Origin: Datura wrightii
Taxonomy: Eukaryota; Streptophyta; Magnoliopsida; Solanales; Solanaceae
Direction: 5' to 3'
Assembly: GCA_035772735.1 (NCBI GenBank)
Contig: JASDFA010000007.1
Span: forward strand, 71,896,501 to 71,960,500
Length of the DNA: 64,000 nucleotides
The stretch's first letter is position 1, and each line of letters starts with the position of its first letter. Below, piece after piece: positions 32,660 through 45,150 of this stretch. The notes beneath the pieces were generated by a model. That model saw nothing but the letters and a program-made list of their open reading frames with translations, did not search any database and was not told where the DNA came from. The position numbers were made by a program, and so were the translations under genes.

Positions 32660-35264
32660 TGTCATGCCCCGAGTTTATACCCTGGAAGAGACATGGTACT
32701 TGGCGTTACAAGTAACCCCAAGCCAATCCATGGTGTATCATAACACTGGTAATCTAAGTAATATCATAGCGGAAGCTTTAAAAATAATAAAATAAAACAT
32801 TTATGAAGAGGAACTAAATCTTAATGTTTAATACAACTGAAACAAAACTGAAAAAAATATGAATCTATATTTGTGTTTGAAAGACATCTATCTGATGAGT
32901 TGCTGGGATAAGCCCCCAGCTAACTCTAAGTCAAACTGAAAGAAATATAACTGAAGAGAAATAATCATTATTCTCGAAAGATGAGGACTCACCACTGTTG
33001 TAGCTAAAAACTCTTGGACGAGATCTGCTAACGGTGCTGAGACTGAGAACCTGCAACTGTATCACAAAATGATACATCATAGAAAGTATGCATCAGTACT
33101 TTGAATGTATTGAGTAAGTAGGAGAAACAAAAACACGGAGATTAAAATAACTGAACTGTAAAGACATGCAATGACCAACTAAAATGTTGAAACTGAATAA
33201 ACTATAATATACTGAGATGGTCGAAATGACCCTGTCTGATGGTCAAATACATGCCCTAAATCTGAGATACTTTTCTGAATTACTATACTAAACTGAATAA
33301 TCTGAAACTGTTCTGAGCTGAGCTAATTGAGATTTAGCTGAACTGACTAGTGGGAGAGCCTATAGCTGACGTATAACCATGTGAGCTTGACGTGGAGTCT
33401 GATGTATACACCCCATAAATAGGACCCAATATACCTTACCAGGGTATAAAGGCATGAATTGGGTGATCACAAGTCTGGGGCATGAGGCCAATAAAAATAA
33501 CCTACAGTGGCAACGTAGTTTTAAAAACCTGGGTGTGCTGGAACCCTAATCTGCTTGGTGCTAAGTCCTACTCCCATTGGATAGTCCTAGAATGACTACT
33601 AGGCTGATGGCTCAAAACTGTGGCCCAAGACTAAGTTAGGAATACCTATCTGAAAGTACCCTAAGAGTCTTATCGGACCAAACTTTGTAACTGGTGTTCT
33701 AAGACTGGTCAGAGCTGCTTAACTGGAAGCGTCGTAACCTTCTAAAGATCAAACTGTAATCTGAAGCTGCGGTCCTAAGGCTGGTCAGAGCTGCTTTTCT
33801 GGAAGTGTCATGACCACCTAAAGAACCATTAAAATCTGATACTGAGTCTAATTCTGATAACTGGGAGGCACTACTGACACCTCAAGAATTAATTATAGTC
33901 AAACTGATTAGTTGACATTTCTGGACAACACTGAAAATAATTTGACTGAGACTGGACATGTTTATATCTGACTAAAATTTCCATATACACTAACAATATG
34001 GGGATCTCAAATCTGATAGAATCAACCTATATGGAAACTAGTCCAACACACAAGATTCTAAATTCCACTGAACTGAGATCTAAGGCTAAATCATTCCACA
34101 AGATACAATTCTCATAAATTTATAGAAATAGGGAATAATAAAGAAGTTAAAAATCATGAGAAATACTCCACTTGAAATCTCAAAGAAATTAGTTTGACAA
34201 TTTTCTACATTTCAAATCCACAGGGTTGAACCAATAGAGACATAGAGAAGATTTTGGAGACACAAGGGAAGAACTATTCCCTTGTTGAATTCCCTCATAC
34301 CTGGATAAGAAATCCCTGAAGAATAAAGCTTGATTTTTGCAACTAATGATGAACCCTAGTTCTTGCTTGAGGGGAAGAGTCTGAGTCTCTACTATCCATA
34401 TTTTGGGAGTTTACGTGGGGAATGAGGGGGGAATCCATTCAATACCTATAATATCTTTGAAATTATACTTAAAACAACATAGTTTAGGGACTAAATAGGT
34501 GGAAAATTACAAAAATATCCATGAAAAAAAACCTAGAAATCTTTATTATATTAGGATGCGAGGAAGGGGAAAGAAGGTGATAAGCAAGAAGAGGACCTAA
34601 CGAGCCGCTCAACGAGTCATTGGTTGAGACCATGACTCATTGGGACCACTAGTTGGTCCTACTGCCTGGGGCATGGTATCACTAGATCTGGCAGTGGGGG
34701 ACACCACAACTTGTTGGATCAACCAACGGGTCGTTGGTTCCTCCCGTGGTCATTGTACGAGGAAACCTAGAGGGCTTGACGACTGGTGACACAACGACTC
34801 ATTGGTTGACCCAACGGGTCATTGTGTCCAATCGTTACTTTCACTGGAAAATTTCAAAAAAATTCTCAAAGCCAACACCGCGGGTGGTGAAAATGACTCA
34901 TGGGAAACAACAGGTTGTTATTTCCACTCACTGGAATAGGTTTCTGGGTTCTCACCCAAAGACTCCCAACACAGGTCGTTGTGTCTGACAACGACTCATG
35001 GGTTGGTTCGTGGGTTCCTGGAGAAGAGATTCTGAGCTGGGGAACCAATGAGTGACAGGATGACTCGTTGTTTCTCACAACGGATCACTCCTTGTCCCGT
35101 GGGTTCTCGACTGATCAAGCAGGCTAACCAAGGCTGACACAATGAGTCATTGGAGCTGACCAGCATTTGTTGTCTTAGTCGTTCTGAGGCATTTTTTTTT
35201 CGATCTTCTTCTGGATTTTTCTTGCAAGGTCTACTCTGGTCTTGGAAAGTTTCAGGGTGTTACA
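32660..35264 (-). repeat. TEK-2 5' LTR (complete copy)
   Basis: 2605 bp, from TGTAACACCC at 35264 to GGGGCATGACA at 32660 on the minus strand. It aligns with the TEK-1 LTR (for example the AAACTATGTTGTTTTAAG box and the two-part description GTGGCAACGTAGTTTT) but is a distinct subfamily. Motif array at 34590-35190. Confidence 0.88.
34590..35190 (-). promoter_or_regulatory. ACGASTCGT-type array in TEK-2 LTR
   Basis: Many copies in which the outer CG is often TG/CA, including exact ATGACTCAT (34632-34640) and ATGAGTCAT (35142-35150), the form bound by GCN4/AP-1-type bZIP proteins. Same LTR position as in TEK-1. Confidence 0.55.
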
Positions 35265-37332
35265 AACTCATATTTTTAAGAATCATTTGGTAATTTTATC
35301 AAGAAAAGGCCAAGTCTAATTGAAAAGAAAGAGCCAGTGGCATTAGAATAGTCAAAGCAAGAAACACAGTGGTAGGAAAAAATGCAAAAAGAGAAAAGAA
35401 AAGAGAAAAAAAGAAAAAGAGAAGAAAAGAGGAGAGAAAATTAAAAATTTTTGATCCAAAGCATTGATATAATGACTCTAATCTTTTAGTTAAGTTTATT
35501 AAATGATTTTGGCTGAATTTTTATGGTAGAAATATAGGACCATTTTAAGGAATTAGGAAAGTTTAGCCCTAAGGTTCTTTAACCTAAATCATTTGAAAGG
35601 AAAAATATTATCAAAATTCAATTTTGAATAGTGTTCTGAAGTCCTCTTATTGAGGAGAATCTGTTGGTGGTCATCGTTTAAAATTTTGATCCGTTTACCA
35701 GAGTTGACTTTTTGGGTCAATTTTAACCACGAGTTTGACTGACTTTAAAAATTATGAGAATGTTCCCCTAAGCATTTTCGACTATTCTATATTCATTTTT
35801 GTGTAGTTTGAGGTGATCTAGAGACCCGAGAATGAAGTTCTGATTTATTGAAGAGAGTACTTTAGTTGTGAATTTGAGGTAAGTGAAACTTTAAGTTTTG
35901 GGTGCTTCCTTTTCAAATACATTTTATCTGCTTGGTCTATGTGTTGAGACAAGCATGTACTTTGCATAATCGATGATCTTCGAGACCAGTTGCATATATC
36001 TTATGTTTAGGCATGCTAAAGCTCTCTTTGTAAAAGTCATTTCTTGGAGTGATATGGTTGTGAGCCATGAGGTTGGGGCATAGTATATGCTTCTTGATAT
36101 CATTGGGGATTGTGTATGCTTTTGGAAATTATGTATAATTCCTGACAGCATTGGGCATTGTGTATATTTCTTGACAATACTGGGCATTTTATATGCTCTC
36201 TAATATGTATGCTTCCAGGCATTGTGTATGCTTCTCAACAGTATTAGGTATTGTGTATGCTTTCTAATATATTTGGTGCATTGTGTATGCTGTCGTGGAC
36301 TCGTGATGTTGATTATTGCTCTTCCATTTATGATAAGCCTTTAGCGTAAATTGTGTTGAGATATATAGTATTCTTGATTAATAATTATTTGAACCTTATC
36401 ATAAATTATTTTTATGATATAATTCCTGTGCATAATATTACTATGCTCGTGGTGTGTTTATATTTTCTAGCACTTATTCCAGGAGTATTTAAAGTGGTGG
36501 ATTGAGGCTCTTAATGGGTTATATTTACATATAACTCACTCATTACTTGCATGTCCATGCAGATACTATTGGTGATAATGAAGTTATTAGCCAACAAGTT
36601 TACTAGAATTGATCCAGTTGTTGAGGAGAGCTGCCAGATTATTTGTGGAGGCTTTTAATAGAGTTTTCATCATTTATTCATTAATATCTTTCTTTTTGTA
36701 GTTTTCTTAGATGCTCCATGGTCTAGTATTGAATTTGGGCAAGAGTCTTAAATATAATTTGAGATTCTAATTGATTCTAATTAATTATCATATTATTTGA
36801 GTACTTATTGAGTTTATTAAAGATTATTAATTAATGGTTAATATATGAAAATTACATTGAGTAGGGATAATAATTGCAGGTAGCCGAGGATGAATATAAT
36901 TTAAAAAATTTAGTAATGATTTTATAGATAGTATTACAAAGACTTATAGGCTGATATTAAGTAATGTTTTTTGGATTTCTGACTTTTGGTATTAAGTTTA
37001 TGTAAGTAGTACTGATATCTTCTGGAGCATGACAGTTTGTAAAAGTAGCATGTCAAATTTTTACAATATTAGTCTTCGTTTTATCCAATGTCCTTAAAGT
37101 GAACTTTTCAACTCATTATTTGTGAAGCTTTAAATTTAAAGCTTTTCAAGTATCTAAATTGTCGATGACTAATTATGTTAATTTACTTATTGATTAATTA
37201 GTCATTTAAAATATCACTAAATATTAAATAAAATATTGGTGAAACTAAGGGTTCCTTTTAATTTGAAAGCCACCTTCAAAGTGAAGGGTTAGACTTAACC
37301 TCTACCTCATATACTAATAATAAATAAAAAAT
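35265..37332. other. Unassigned AT-rich DNA
   Basis: About 2 kb between the TEK-2 LTR and the solo LTR S3. There is no coding homology, only short ORFs and an A/G-rich stretch at 35380-35450. The sequence GGAGCATGACAG near 37022 resembles a Tekay-type LTR end, so part of it may be an older, unrecognised LTR. Confidence 0.5.
36085..36300 (+). repeat. Minisatellite-like repeat
   Basis: About seven imperfect units of roughly 25-45 bases built around GGGCATTGTGTATGCTTCT, lying within the unassigned AT-rich DNA. Confidence 0.6.
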
Positions 37333-37404
37333 TATTATACCATGAAAGCCCTAAGATTAGACCCATGAGTTGAAATGGGAAAAATAAGATTTTCTGCACC
37401 AGGT

Positions 37405-37835
37405 CAGAGAACGAGTCGTCCTGTGACTCGTCGGATGACCGCGAGTCATTAAGTGACTCGCGGTGAGAAGTTGGACTTAGTCGAAAATTTTAAGTTTGGG
37501 GTGAACACGGGTGTGACCACGAGTCATGGTCAGCCCCATGATTAGTTGAGTCACCTTGGTCAAGGATGGTTGAAGGAAGAGGAAGAATAGGCAATGCACT
37601 TAATGAGTCCTCACCACAAATCGTCGGGAGTACCATGAGTCGTGGTGTCCCCCGTGGTGAGTCCTAGGTGGTTTTCGGCAGTGAGGACGATGGGAGGTGA
37701 CCACAAGTCATGGTCACCGATAACGGGTCATTGAGTAGCTCGTGGTGACTATCAGTATGCATCTTCCAGTGAAGCCAACGGATCCAAGCCACGAGTCATG
37801 GCATTTGACGACGACTCGTCCAGTCCCTCATTAGG
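37405..37835 (+). promoter_or_regulatory. ACGASTCGT array in solo LTR S3
   Basis: Includes a perfect ACGAGTCGT at 37411-37419 and many CG/TG variants. It sits in the 5' part of the LTR, followed by the conserved AAACTACGT box at about 37914. Confidence 0.55.
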
Positions 37836-38982
37836 ACTGGTAGTCTGTTTTTCCCTGCGAGTTTAGTAAGGGATTTTTCATAATTTTTACGATCCTAAGG
37901 CCTAAACTACGTCATTTTAAGGTTAGATTGAAGTGTTTTAAGAAGTTTTATGTCATTCTAAGCTATTCCTAATTCATGCATGCAAGCTTAGAAGTCTAGA
38001 GAGGTGATCAAGTTAAATTTCTTCCAAGTTCTTCCTCAATTATTCCTCGGGCAATCAAAAAAGTCATAGAATCAGATTCTCTCAGGTATGTAAGGTTATG
38101 AATGGGTGAAATTGTCCACAACCATGCCCAATCCCTCTATAATTCATGAAAATCAATATGTTAATCCTATGCGGTTTTACCCAATGCATGAATTCCTTAA
38201 GTTTCTACCATGGGTATGATCTAAGCATGTTTCTATTGTTGAATTATGATTCATGGGCAAGTTTTACAATGTTTTTAATTATAAATCATGTTTTCAAGTT
38301 TTATAAATTGTAATGCCTATCCATGAAATTTCATGAAAGTTGAGATCTATGATGTATGTTCAAGTATCATGAGATATTTATGAGAAAAGCATGTTTTCAA
38401 GTTATCCATGTTTATGAGCATGTTTTCAAGTGAATCAAGTATTTTGAAGCATGTTTAAGTATTGGGAAAGCCCATATGTTCAAGTATGATTTATGATTTC
38501 ACGAATTAGCTTACCACATGGTTTTGGCGTCAAGACTCCCAATTATGTTTAGCTTGTGGTATGGTTTGAGCCAAGGCTCCTCATGTATGATTTCAGATTT
38601 TATATGTCTATGATTATTCAACTTCGTCAATAGATGATGGTCATCTTCATTGAAAAATGATGGAGAGCATATGCATGTTTTTGGGAGTAGTGTCTAGCAC
38701 CGAGTAGGCTAAGGGTCAGTCAACCCTATGCCTCAGAACTATGAGCCAACGTAGGTATGATCAGATTATTTTAGGACCTCCTTTGCGAGCTTTCCCCTAC
38801 CCTAAGGTACCTAAAACTTGATATCGATATCATGGTAGCGGCCTTAGCCCTGGCAAGGCTTTGGACGGCTCTGCCTACTTGAGTGTGATAGTTGGGACCA
38901 CGCAAGCTCTATCGTGGTAATGTCAGTTATATGACGAGTTTCCTTGTTCCTCATGATTTTAGATATGCATGTTTATCATTCA

Positions 38983-38983
<1 letters not shown>

Positions 38984-39078
<95 letters not shown>
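38984..39078. repeat. (AT)n microsatellite
   Basis: An uninterrupted AT dinucleotide run of about 47 units within solo LTR S3. The TEK-3 LTRs have no expansion at the matching place (near 43040 and 50335). Confidence 0.97.
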
Positions 39079-39081
<3 letters not shown>

Positions 39082-39858
39082 TTAAGAAGGTTTTACCCAA
39101 TGTTCTGTTTTACTATGGTTATCAGTTTTCAACTTTGGGTAATTCAAATCAGTTATGATATGCAGTTATGTTCAGATCATGATTTTAGAAAATAACATGC
39201 AAGCCCTAGTCTCAGATTATTATCTTGATTATGTTGTATATTATGCATGTTTTAATGATTTTACTTACTTAAGAGGTTTTACTTACCTTGCATACTCGGT
39301 ACATTCCACATACTGACCACATACTCTATGTTGTATCATTTATGATACAAGCTCCGATCTTCAGACTCAAACCCGTCACTAGCCAGTTTTCGGAGTTAGC
39401 ATCCAATCTCAGTTGGTGAGTCCCTATCCCCGGAGGACAATTCTTTATTAGTTATCTTTGTATTTTCAGTTTCAGACTTACATAGTTAGTTGGGGTCGTG
39501 TCCCATCAACTCATCAGAATTAAAAGCTTTTCAGACATAGTGTATAATCAGCTTCAAATTTGTGTACATATTCTGATATTATGTTATTTTTAGATATCCA
39601 CTATGTTTTTTATGTTTGATCTTTCACTTTTATCAATTAAGTTAGATGTATGTTCATGCAATGGGTCAACTTAGAGTCTCTAGGTGCTCCTTGTCCCGTG
39701 TCTCTATTCGAGCCTATGTTCAGGTAGGGACATAAATATATGTACAAGAGGTATGTAATGCCTAACCTCTTCAAAACAATATAAGAAAGTGGATATGTTT
39801 ACATTTTTAAATCTAAGTCATATAGGCGAGACATGACATACCAAACATATTAGTATAC

Positions 39859-41078
39859 TGATATGCTGTGATTTTATGACACTTTTGATGCTTAAATCAC
39901 AAAAAATATGCTTATTTTTAGGCACGTTTAGGTGGATATAATGTTTTTTGTTGATTTTACAGGAAAAATAGGCTTCGGGAGTTAGAATTCATAAAAGAAT
40001 TAAAAAAAGGAAAAAAATGGGTTAGACGAGTCATACCACGACTCATCGATTATTGGTACGAGTTGTACCAGGATCTTGTGGTGAGAAATGGAGAATGATC
40101 AATAGAATACCTTCAAGGTAAGACCAGATACCACAAAAGGTCCTAACAAAGGATGGGTCATACTGAACAGGCGTTGTTTAAAGTCCCGAGAAGGTGCAAT
40201 GGAGACTGCCAACCATGATCAAAAGTCACCACTTATGGGAGCATACCATGAACTGTCCTATGCATCCGTATCTGAGAGAGCCAATGTTGAGTTTGGAACC
40301 ACGACCACGTCCAATGGGTCGTGGTATCATCCCATGACTCGTAGGATCTGCCAAACCTGCCATCCTTGTTAAATTAGGATAAGATTTTATCTTTCTAAAA
40401 ATACTTCCTTTAGGTTTTATTTTTAATTATTCAGCTGTAGAAGTTTTTCTTACATTTTTGTAGACTTGATACACCCTTTAAGGCTTGAGAAACATCAACA
40501 TCATTTTGTTCTTGGGTTTTGAAGATTAATCATAATTTCAATTTCAGATTTATTCTATTCTAACTGTAAGTTCAAAGTTATGCTTTCTTCTATGAATTCT
40601 TATTGTGTTCATATAATCATGCATAGATAAATCTCACAACTATAGTTGTGGGAACCATGATGATGTAGCAAAGAAGGGTTATGTACGTTGTAATTCTAAA
40701 TGAATATGCGTGCCGGGGTTGTTATTCCTTTTTCTCTGATTTGCTTTTTGACGGTGCAAAACATTAGAACTCACCAGTATTCTTTACTTGCTGGAACCTA
40801 GAGAGGTAGAGATTAGGAAAAGAAAATTAATAATGGATAGTTGGAACTATCAAATTTCACTTAATAGCTTGAGTTGTGGTCATGGGAAAGGTAATCTGGA
40901 ATCAATGATAAGGATTAGATTGCAAAACTCATAAGATCTTTCCCGGTAATTGAGGATAGTCATTTAATTTGGGTGAACCAGCCATTTAGGTGAAGTTAAC
41001 TTATCGATTCTACATGCTAAGCATTGGGGTAGATCACTAGTACGACAAACCTACTAGTTATGAAATCATTGGGAACAC
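39859..41078 (+). repeat. ATH-D 5' LTR, 3' end deleted
   Basis: Starts TGATATGCTGTGATTTTATG, matching the 3' LTR start at 57380. It breaks off near 41078 and continues directly as RNase H coding sequence, losing the LTR end, primer site, gag, protease and RT. Motif array at 40025-40370; the TATA position is decayed (CTAAAAATACTT near 40395). Confidence 0.82.
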
Positions 41079-41473
41079 ATACATCTCTCCAATATTTAAT
41101 GGTAAAGAAGGATGCCAAACCACAATTGATTAGATGGATACTGTTGCTACAAGAGTTTGAGTTTAAGGTTAAGGACTGGAAGGGGAACAAAAATCAGGTG
41201 GCGGATCACTTGCCAAGATTAGAGGTAGATGCAACACTTAGTGATGAGCTTTATATAGATGACATATTTCCGGACGAGCAGGTTTTGGCTGCTTCACAGG
41301 ATCTCATTCATTGGTTTGCGGACTTCGCTAATTATCTGGTGAGTGATGTGGTATCGGAAAATTTATCCTTTTACCAGAGACAAAAGTTCATGTTTCATGT
41401 GCGAAAGTTTTTCTGCGATGAGCCTTATTTTATTTTGCTTATGTGTTGATGGGGTAATTTGGAGATGTGTACC
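41079..41473 (+). pseudogene. pol: ATH-D pol: RNase H end and integrase start
   Basis: Recognised by KKDAKPQLIRWILLLQEFEF and NQVADHLPRLE, the RNase H to integrase linker of Athila. It ends at the TEK-3 insertion site. The continuation is at 51004 and the reading carries on across the insertion. Confidence 0.87.
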
Positions 41474-43693
41474 TGTAATACCCCAAAAACCGTAAGATCA
41501 GACGCAGGAGTTGAAACAGAGAAAAAAGGATTCTCTACACCAGGTCATAGGAAGAGTCGTCCAGTGAATCATGGGATGCACCACGAGTCATTGTCTGACT
41601 CATGTGGAGGAGCTTGAATTGGGTTGGAATTTTAAGTTTTGAGGTGACCACGAGTCGAGGTCAGCACCACAATTCGTTGAGTGGTCAGTGGTCAAGAGTT
41701 GACTAGAGATTTAATGATTGGATAGTGTGGGTAACGACTTGGTCACCACGAGTCGTTGGGTACACCACAAGTAGTGGTGTCCCTTTGGTGAGCCTCAGAA
41801 GGTAGAGTCCAGTGCAAGCAACAGGTAGTGACCATGAGTCGTGGTCAATGACGATGAGTCGTCCAGTCCCTCATGAGGAATGGCTATGTGTTTTCCCTGC
41901 GGATTTATTAAGGGTTTTCTGTAATTTCTAAGTTCTTAAAGCCTAAACTACGTAGTTTTAAGCTCATAATAGAGTTTTTTAAGAGGGGTAAGTTAATTCT
42001 AGGCTTATTCACTACCATGCATGCAAGTCTAGAAGTTTCTAAGGGTGATCAAGCCTAAATTCTTCAAAGTTCTTCCCCAAATTCTCATTGGCCAATCAAG
42101 AAAGTTGTGAAATCAGATTTCCACAGGTATGTAGGGTTATGAATGGGTGTAATTGTCCACACCCATGCCCAATTCCCTCTCTATTCATGAAATTCTAATT
42201 GATGAATCTATGAGATTTTTACCCCAGTAAATTTTATAAGTTTTAGTCATGGGTATGATCTAAGCATGTTTCTAATGTTGAATTATGATTAATGGGCATA
42301 TTTTATAATATTTTAAATTATAAATTATGTTTTCAAGTTTTATAAATTATGATGCCCGTCCGTGAAAGTTCATAAAAGTTGAGATCCATGAAATATGTAT
42401 TCAAGCGTGATGAGATGTTTATGAAGAAAGTATGATTTCGAATTTACCCATGTCTATGCCCATGTTCTCGAATGATCAAGTCTATGTCAAGCATGTTTAA
42501 GTATTGGGCAAGCCCATATGATCAAGTATGTTATATGATGTATCTAAATTTCATGTATTAGCTTACCACATGGATTTTGGTGTCTAGACTCCCACTATTT
42601 TCATCTTGTGGTATGGTTTGAGCCAAGGCTCCTCATGTTATGATTTCAGATTTATCTATGTATGTTATGAGTCAGCTTCTTCATTAGGCAATGGTCTAGC
42701 TTTGTTAAAAATGATAGAGAGCATGTGCATATTTTTGGGAGTAGTGTCTAGCACCGAGTAGACTAAGGGTCAGTAAACCCTGTGCCTCAGAACTACTCGC
42801 CAATGTAGGTTTACATATATACTTTGGGACCTCCCTTGTGAGCTTCCCCTGCCTCCAGGGGGCCTTGAACTAGATATCGATATCATGGTAGTGTCCATAG
42901 CCCTGGAAAAGCTTTGGACGCCGCCGCCCACTTGAGTGTGATAGTCGGGACCATGTAAGCTCTATCATGGTAATGTCGGTTATATGACGAATCTCCCATT
43001 GTTCCTCATGATTTCAGTTATACATGTTCATCAATCATGATATTTTGTTTTTAGAAGGTTTGACCCAATGTTCAGTTTTGCTTATGATTATCAGTTTTCA
43101 TCTTTGGGTCATTCGATTCAGTTATGTTCAGATCATGATTTCAGAAAATAACATACAAGCCCTACTCTCAGAATCTTATCTTGATTACATTTTCAGGATA
43201 TGCATGATTTATGATTTTACTTACTTAGTGGTTTTACTTACCTTACATACTCGGTACATTCCACATACTGACCGTATACTTTATGCTGTATCATTTCATG
43301 ATACAAGCTCGGATATTCAGGCTCAGTGTTGTCATTAGCTAGATCTGCAGCATTAGCACTTATCAACCAGAGTTGGTGAATCCTCATCTTTTGAGAGCCT
43401 TTCTTTTAAGTTGTATTTCGTACTTTCAGTTTCAGAGTTTAGTGAGTTAGTTGGGATCTTGTCCCATCAACTGATCAGTAGTAGAGGCTTTTCGGACATA
43501 CCATGTAATCGACTTCAGTTTTGAGTTGTGTATCGATGTTATAAGATTGTTAGTCTTCCGCTATATTGATTATGTTGATCTTCCTCTTTATTATGTTTGA
43601 GTTAGATGATATGTTCATTCCATGGGTAGACTTGGAGCCTCTCGAGATTTCTTGTCCCGTGTCTTGATCTGAGACAATGTTCGAGTCATGACA
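41474..43693 (+). repeat. TEK-3 5' LTR
   Basis: 2220 bp, TGTAATACCCC...GTCATGACA. ACGASTCGT-type array at about 41550-41880, then a perfect 14-base palindrome AAACTACGTAGTTT at 41945-41958 that is conserved in altered form in other Tekay LTRs of the window. Confidence 0.9.
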
Positions 43694-43696
43694 AAC

Positions 43697-43710
43697 TTAG
43701 TTTCAGAGCA
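43697..43710 (+). other. TEK-3 primer binding site (degenerate)
   Basis: TTAGTTTCAGAGCA, three bases after the 5' LTR, differs at two positions from the initiator-Met-tRNA complement seen in TEK-1. Confidence 0.72.
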
Positions 43711-43903
43711 TTAGGTTTGAAGTTTCCTAGGGTGTCTGAAAGCCGCGCTAAGTAGAGTCTTTTTCATGGGTGTGAAGCACGCCACACTTATGAAGAATAG
43801 GCTATGAAATGTTTAGGAAATGTTCCCTTCTTTCATGATATAAGTCATGCGATGAAAATATCTCTCTGTCCTTCTAACTCGTGCTATACGCGTTTGCAGA
43901 ATC

Positions 43904-45150
43904 ATGCCTCCTCTTTGAGTTAACAAAAGAAGAAATGGGAATAGAGACGGCCACGAGAATGGCAATGGAGATGGGCACTAGCAGGCTCCACCAGCCCATG
44001 AGGAGCATGTACCCGAGCCGGTTGCCCACATTGAGTTCAGGGAAGCCATATAGATGCTAGCTCAGGCCTTGACCACCTAGGTTAATCAACAGGCGGTAGT
44101 TCATGTCCCTCAGAATGGGAATGCGGTGGCAGCAAGAGTCAGATATTTTATGAGGATGAACCCTCTGGAGTTTCTTGGGTCAAAGGTGGACGAGGACCCA
44201 CACGACTTTATTGATGAGGTTATGAAGATCACCCAGATCATGAGAGTGACAGGTGAAGAGTGCACTGATCTAGCCTAGTATCATTTGAAAGGGGTTGAGC
44301 ACATCTGGTTCAAGCAATGGAAGGATAGCAGGGCAGTTGGAGCAGGCCCTATAGGTTGGGACGAGTTTCAAGCCGCATTTTTGGACTGGTTATTCCCTCC
44401 GGAGATGAGGGAGATTAAAGCATCCGAGTTTGTGAACCTAAAGAAAGGGAAGACGATAGTTCAGGAGTATTCCTTGAAGTTCACCCACTTTTCCAAGTAT
44501 GCACCTGAGATGATGTCAGATTAGAGAGCCCGAGTGAGTTGTTCGTGCATGGCATAACAGACTACTTAGTTAAGTATTGCCAGACCGTGATGCTTTATCA
44601 GGACATTGACTTTGCTTGGATAGTCTTGTACACCTAACAGATAGAGGCGGTATAAGTGAGTGAGCGGGAGAGAGAGGCCAAGAGGGCCAGGACTGATAGC
44701 TTCAGATTCTCCTAGCAGAGACCCGGTGGACACCGTTAGCAGTCCCACCAGAGATCTTCAGTCCTGGTGCCATTGGCTTTGAGTGTGCCTTCCAGATCCA
44801 AGCGCGATCAGAGGGGATGAGCATTAGGCTCTAGAGGTTAGGGTAGCAGACCCACAGAATCTAGCATTCCAGAGTGTGGCTGGTGTGGTCAGAGACACAC
44901 ATGTCAGTGCTTTGTAGGTTCGGGTGCTTGTCTCGGGTGTGGGAAGCCCGGAACATACGCTTAGAGATTTCCTAATAGCCAGACGGGGCCATGATAGGGG
45001 CCGAGGCCCGACCTCTAGTTTAGTAGCTCCACCAGCACACCCAACTTAGCAGGGGGAATCTACTAGTGTGGGTGGTGGTCAGAGCCAAAACAGATTTTAT
45101 GCCCTAGCATCCCATAAGGAGAAAGAGGCCTCCCCAGATGTAGTCACTGG
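43904..45150 (+). pseudogene. gag: TEK-3 gag
   Basis: The start ATG at 43904 is followed by Pro-Pro, as in the family. Capsid motif GPIGWDEFQAAFLDWLFP and the VQEYSLKFTHFSKYAP segment are clear (44285-44524 open). The nucleocapsid Cys/His region is near 44870-44960. Several TAG codons sit where the family has Gln (CAG), for example near 44051 and 44078. Confidence 0.83.

Larger units (their letters stand above)
28929..33162. repeat. Tandem duplication, right copy (4,234 bp)
   Basis: Begins inside ATH-B gag directly after TEK-2 LTR sequence. The left copy ends AACTGTAAA at 28928 and the right copy has the same word at 33162 before continuing into the rest of the LTR. The GCTAG target duplication edge is repeated at 31860-31864, which shows that a nested arrangement was copied as one block rather than by a second insertion. 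Confidence 0.93.
15424..35264 (-). mobile_element. TEK-2: chromovirus (probably Tekay/Del), nested host
   Basis: Minus-strand order: 5' LTR (35264-32660), primer site, gag, then protease, cut off at 15424 where the TEK-1 LTR begins. ATH-B is inserted in gag at the GCTAG site (16546-16550 / 27626-27630). A tandem duplication has repeated gag, primer site and the start of the LTR. RT, RNase H, integrase and the 3' LTR are absent from the window. Confidence 0.85.
37333..39732 (+). mobile_element. Solo LTR S3 of the TEK-3 family
   Basis: Aligns along its length with the TEK-3 LTRs (landmarks: GTAGTGTCTAGCACCGAGTA, the GATATCGATATCATGGTAG palindromic block and the CTTGTCCCGTGTCT end). Flanks AAAAT (37328-37332) and TAAAT (39733-39737) form a candidate target duplication with one change. 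No internal region. The first bases have decayed (TATTATACC for TGTAATACC). Confidence 0.82.

Noticed and set aside
35265..37332. A host gene or promoter in the unassigned tract
   Set aside because: No ORF above about 90 codons, no splice-consistent coding pattern, and an LTR-end-like word near 37022; more likely old repeat DNA.
38892..39158. An 88-codon ORF with an alternating Ile-Tyr run
   Set aside because: It is a translation of the AT microsatellite.
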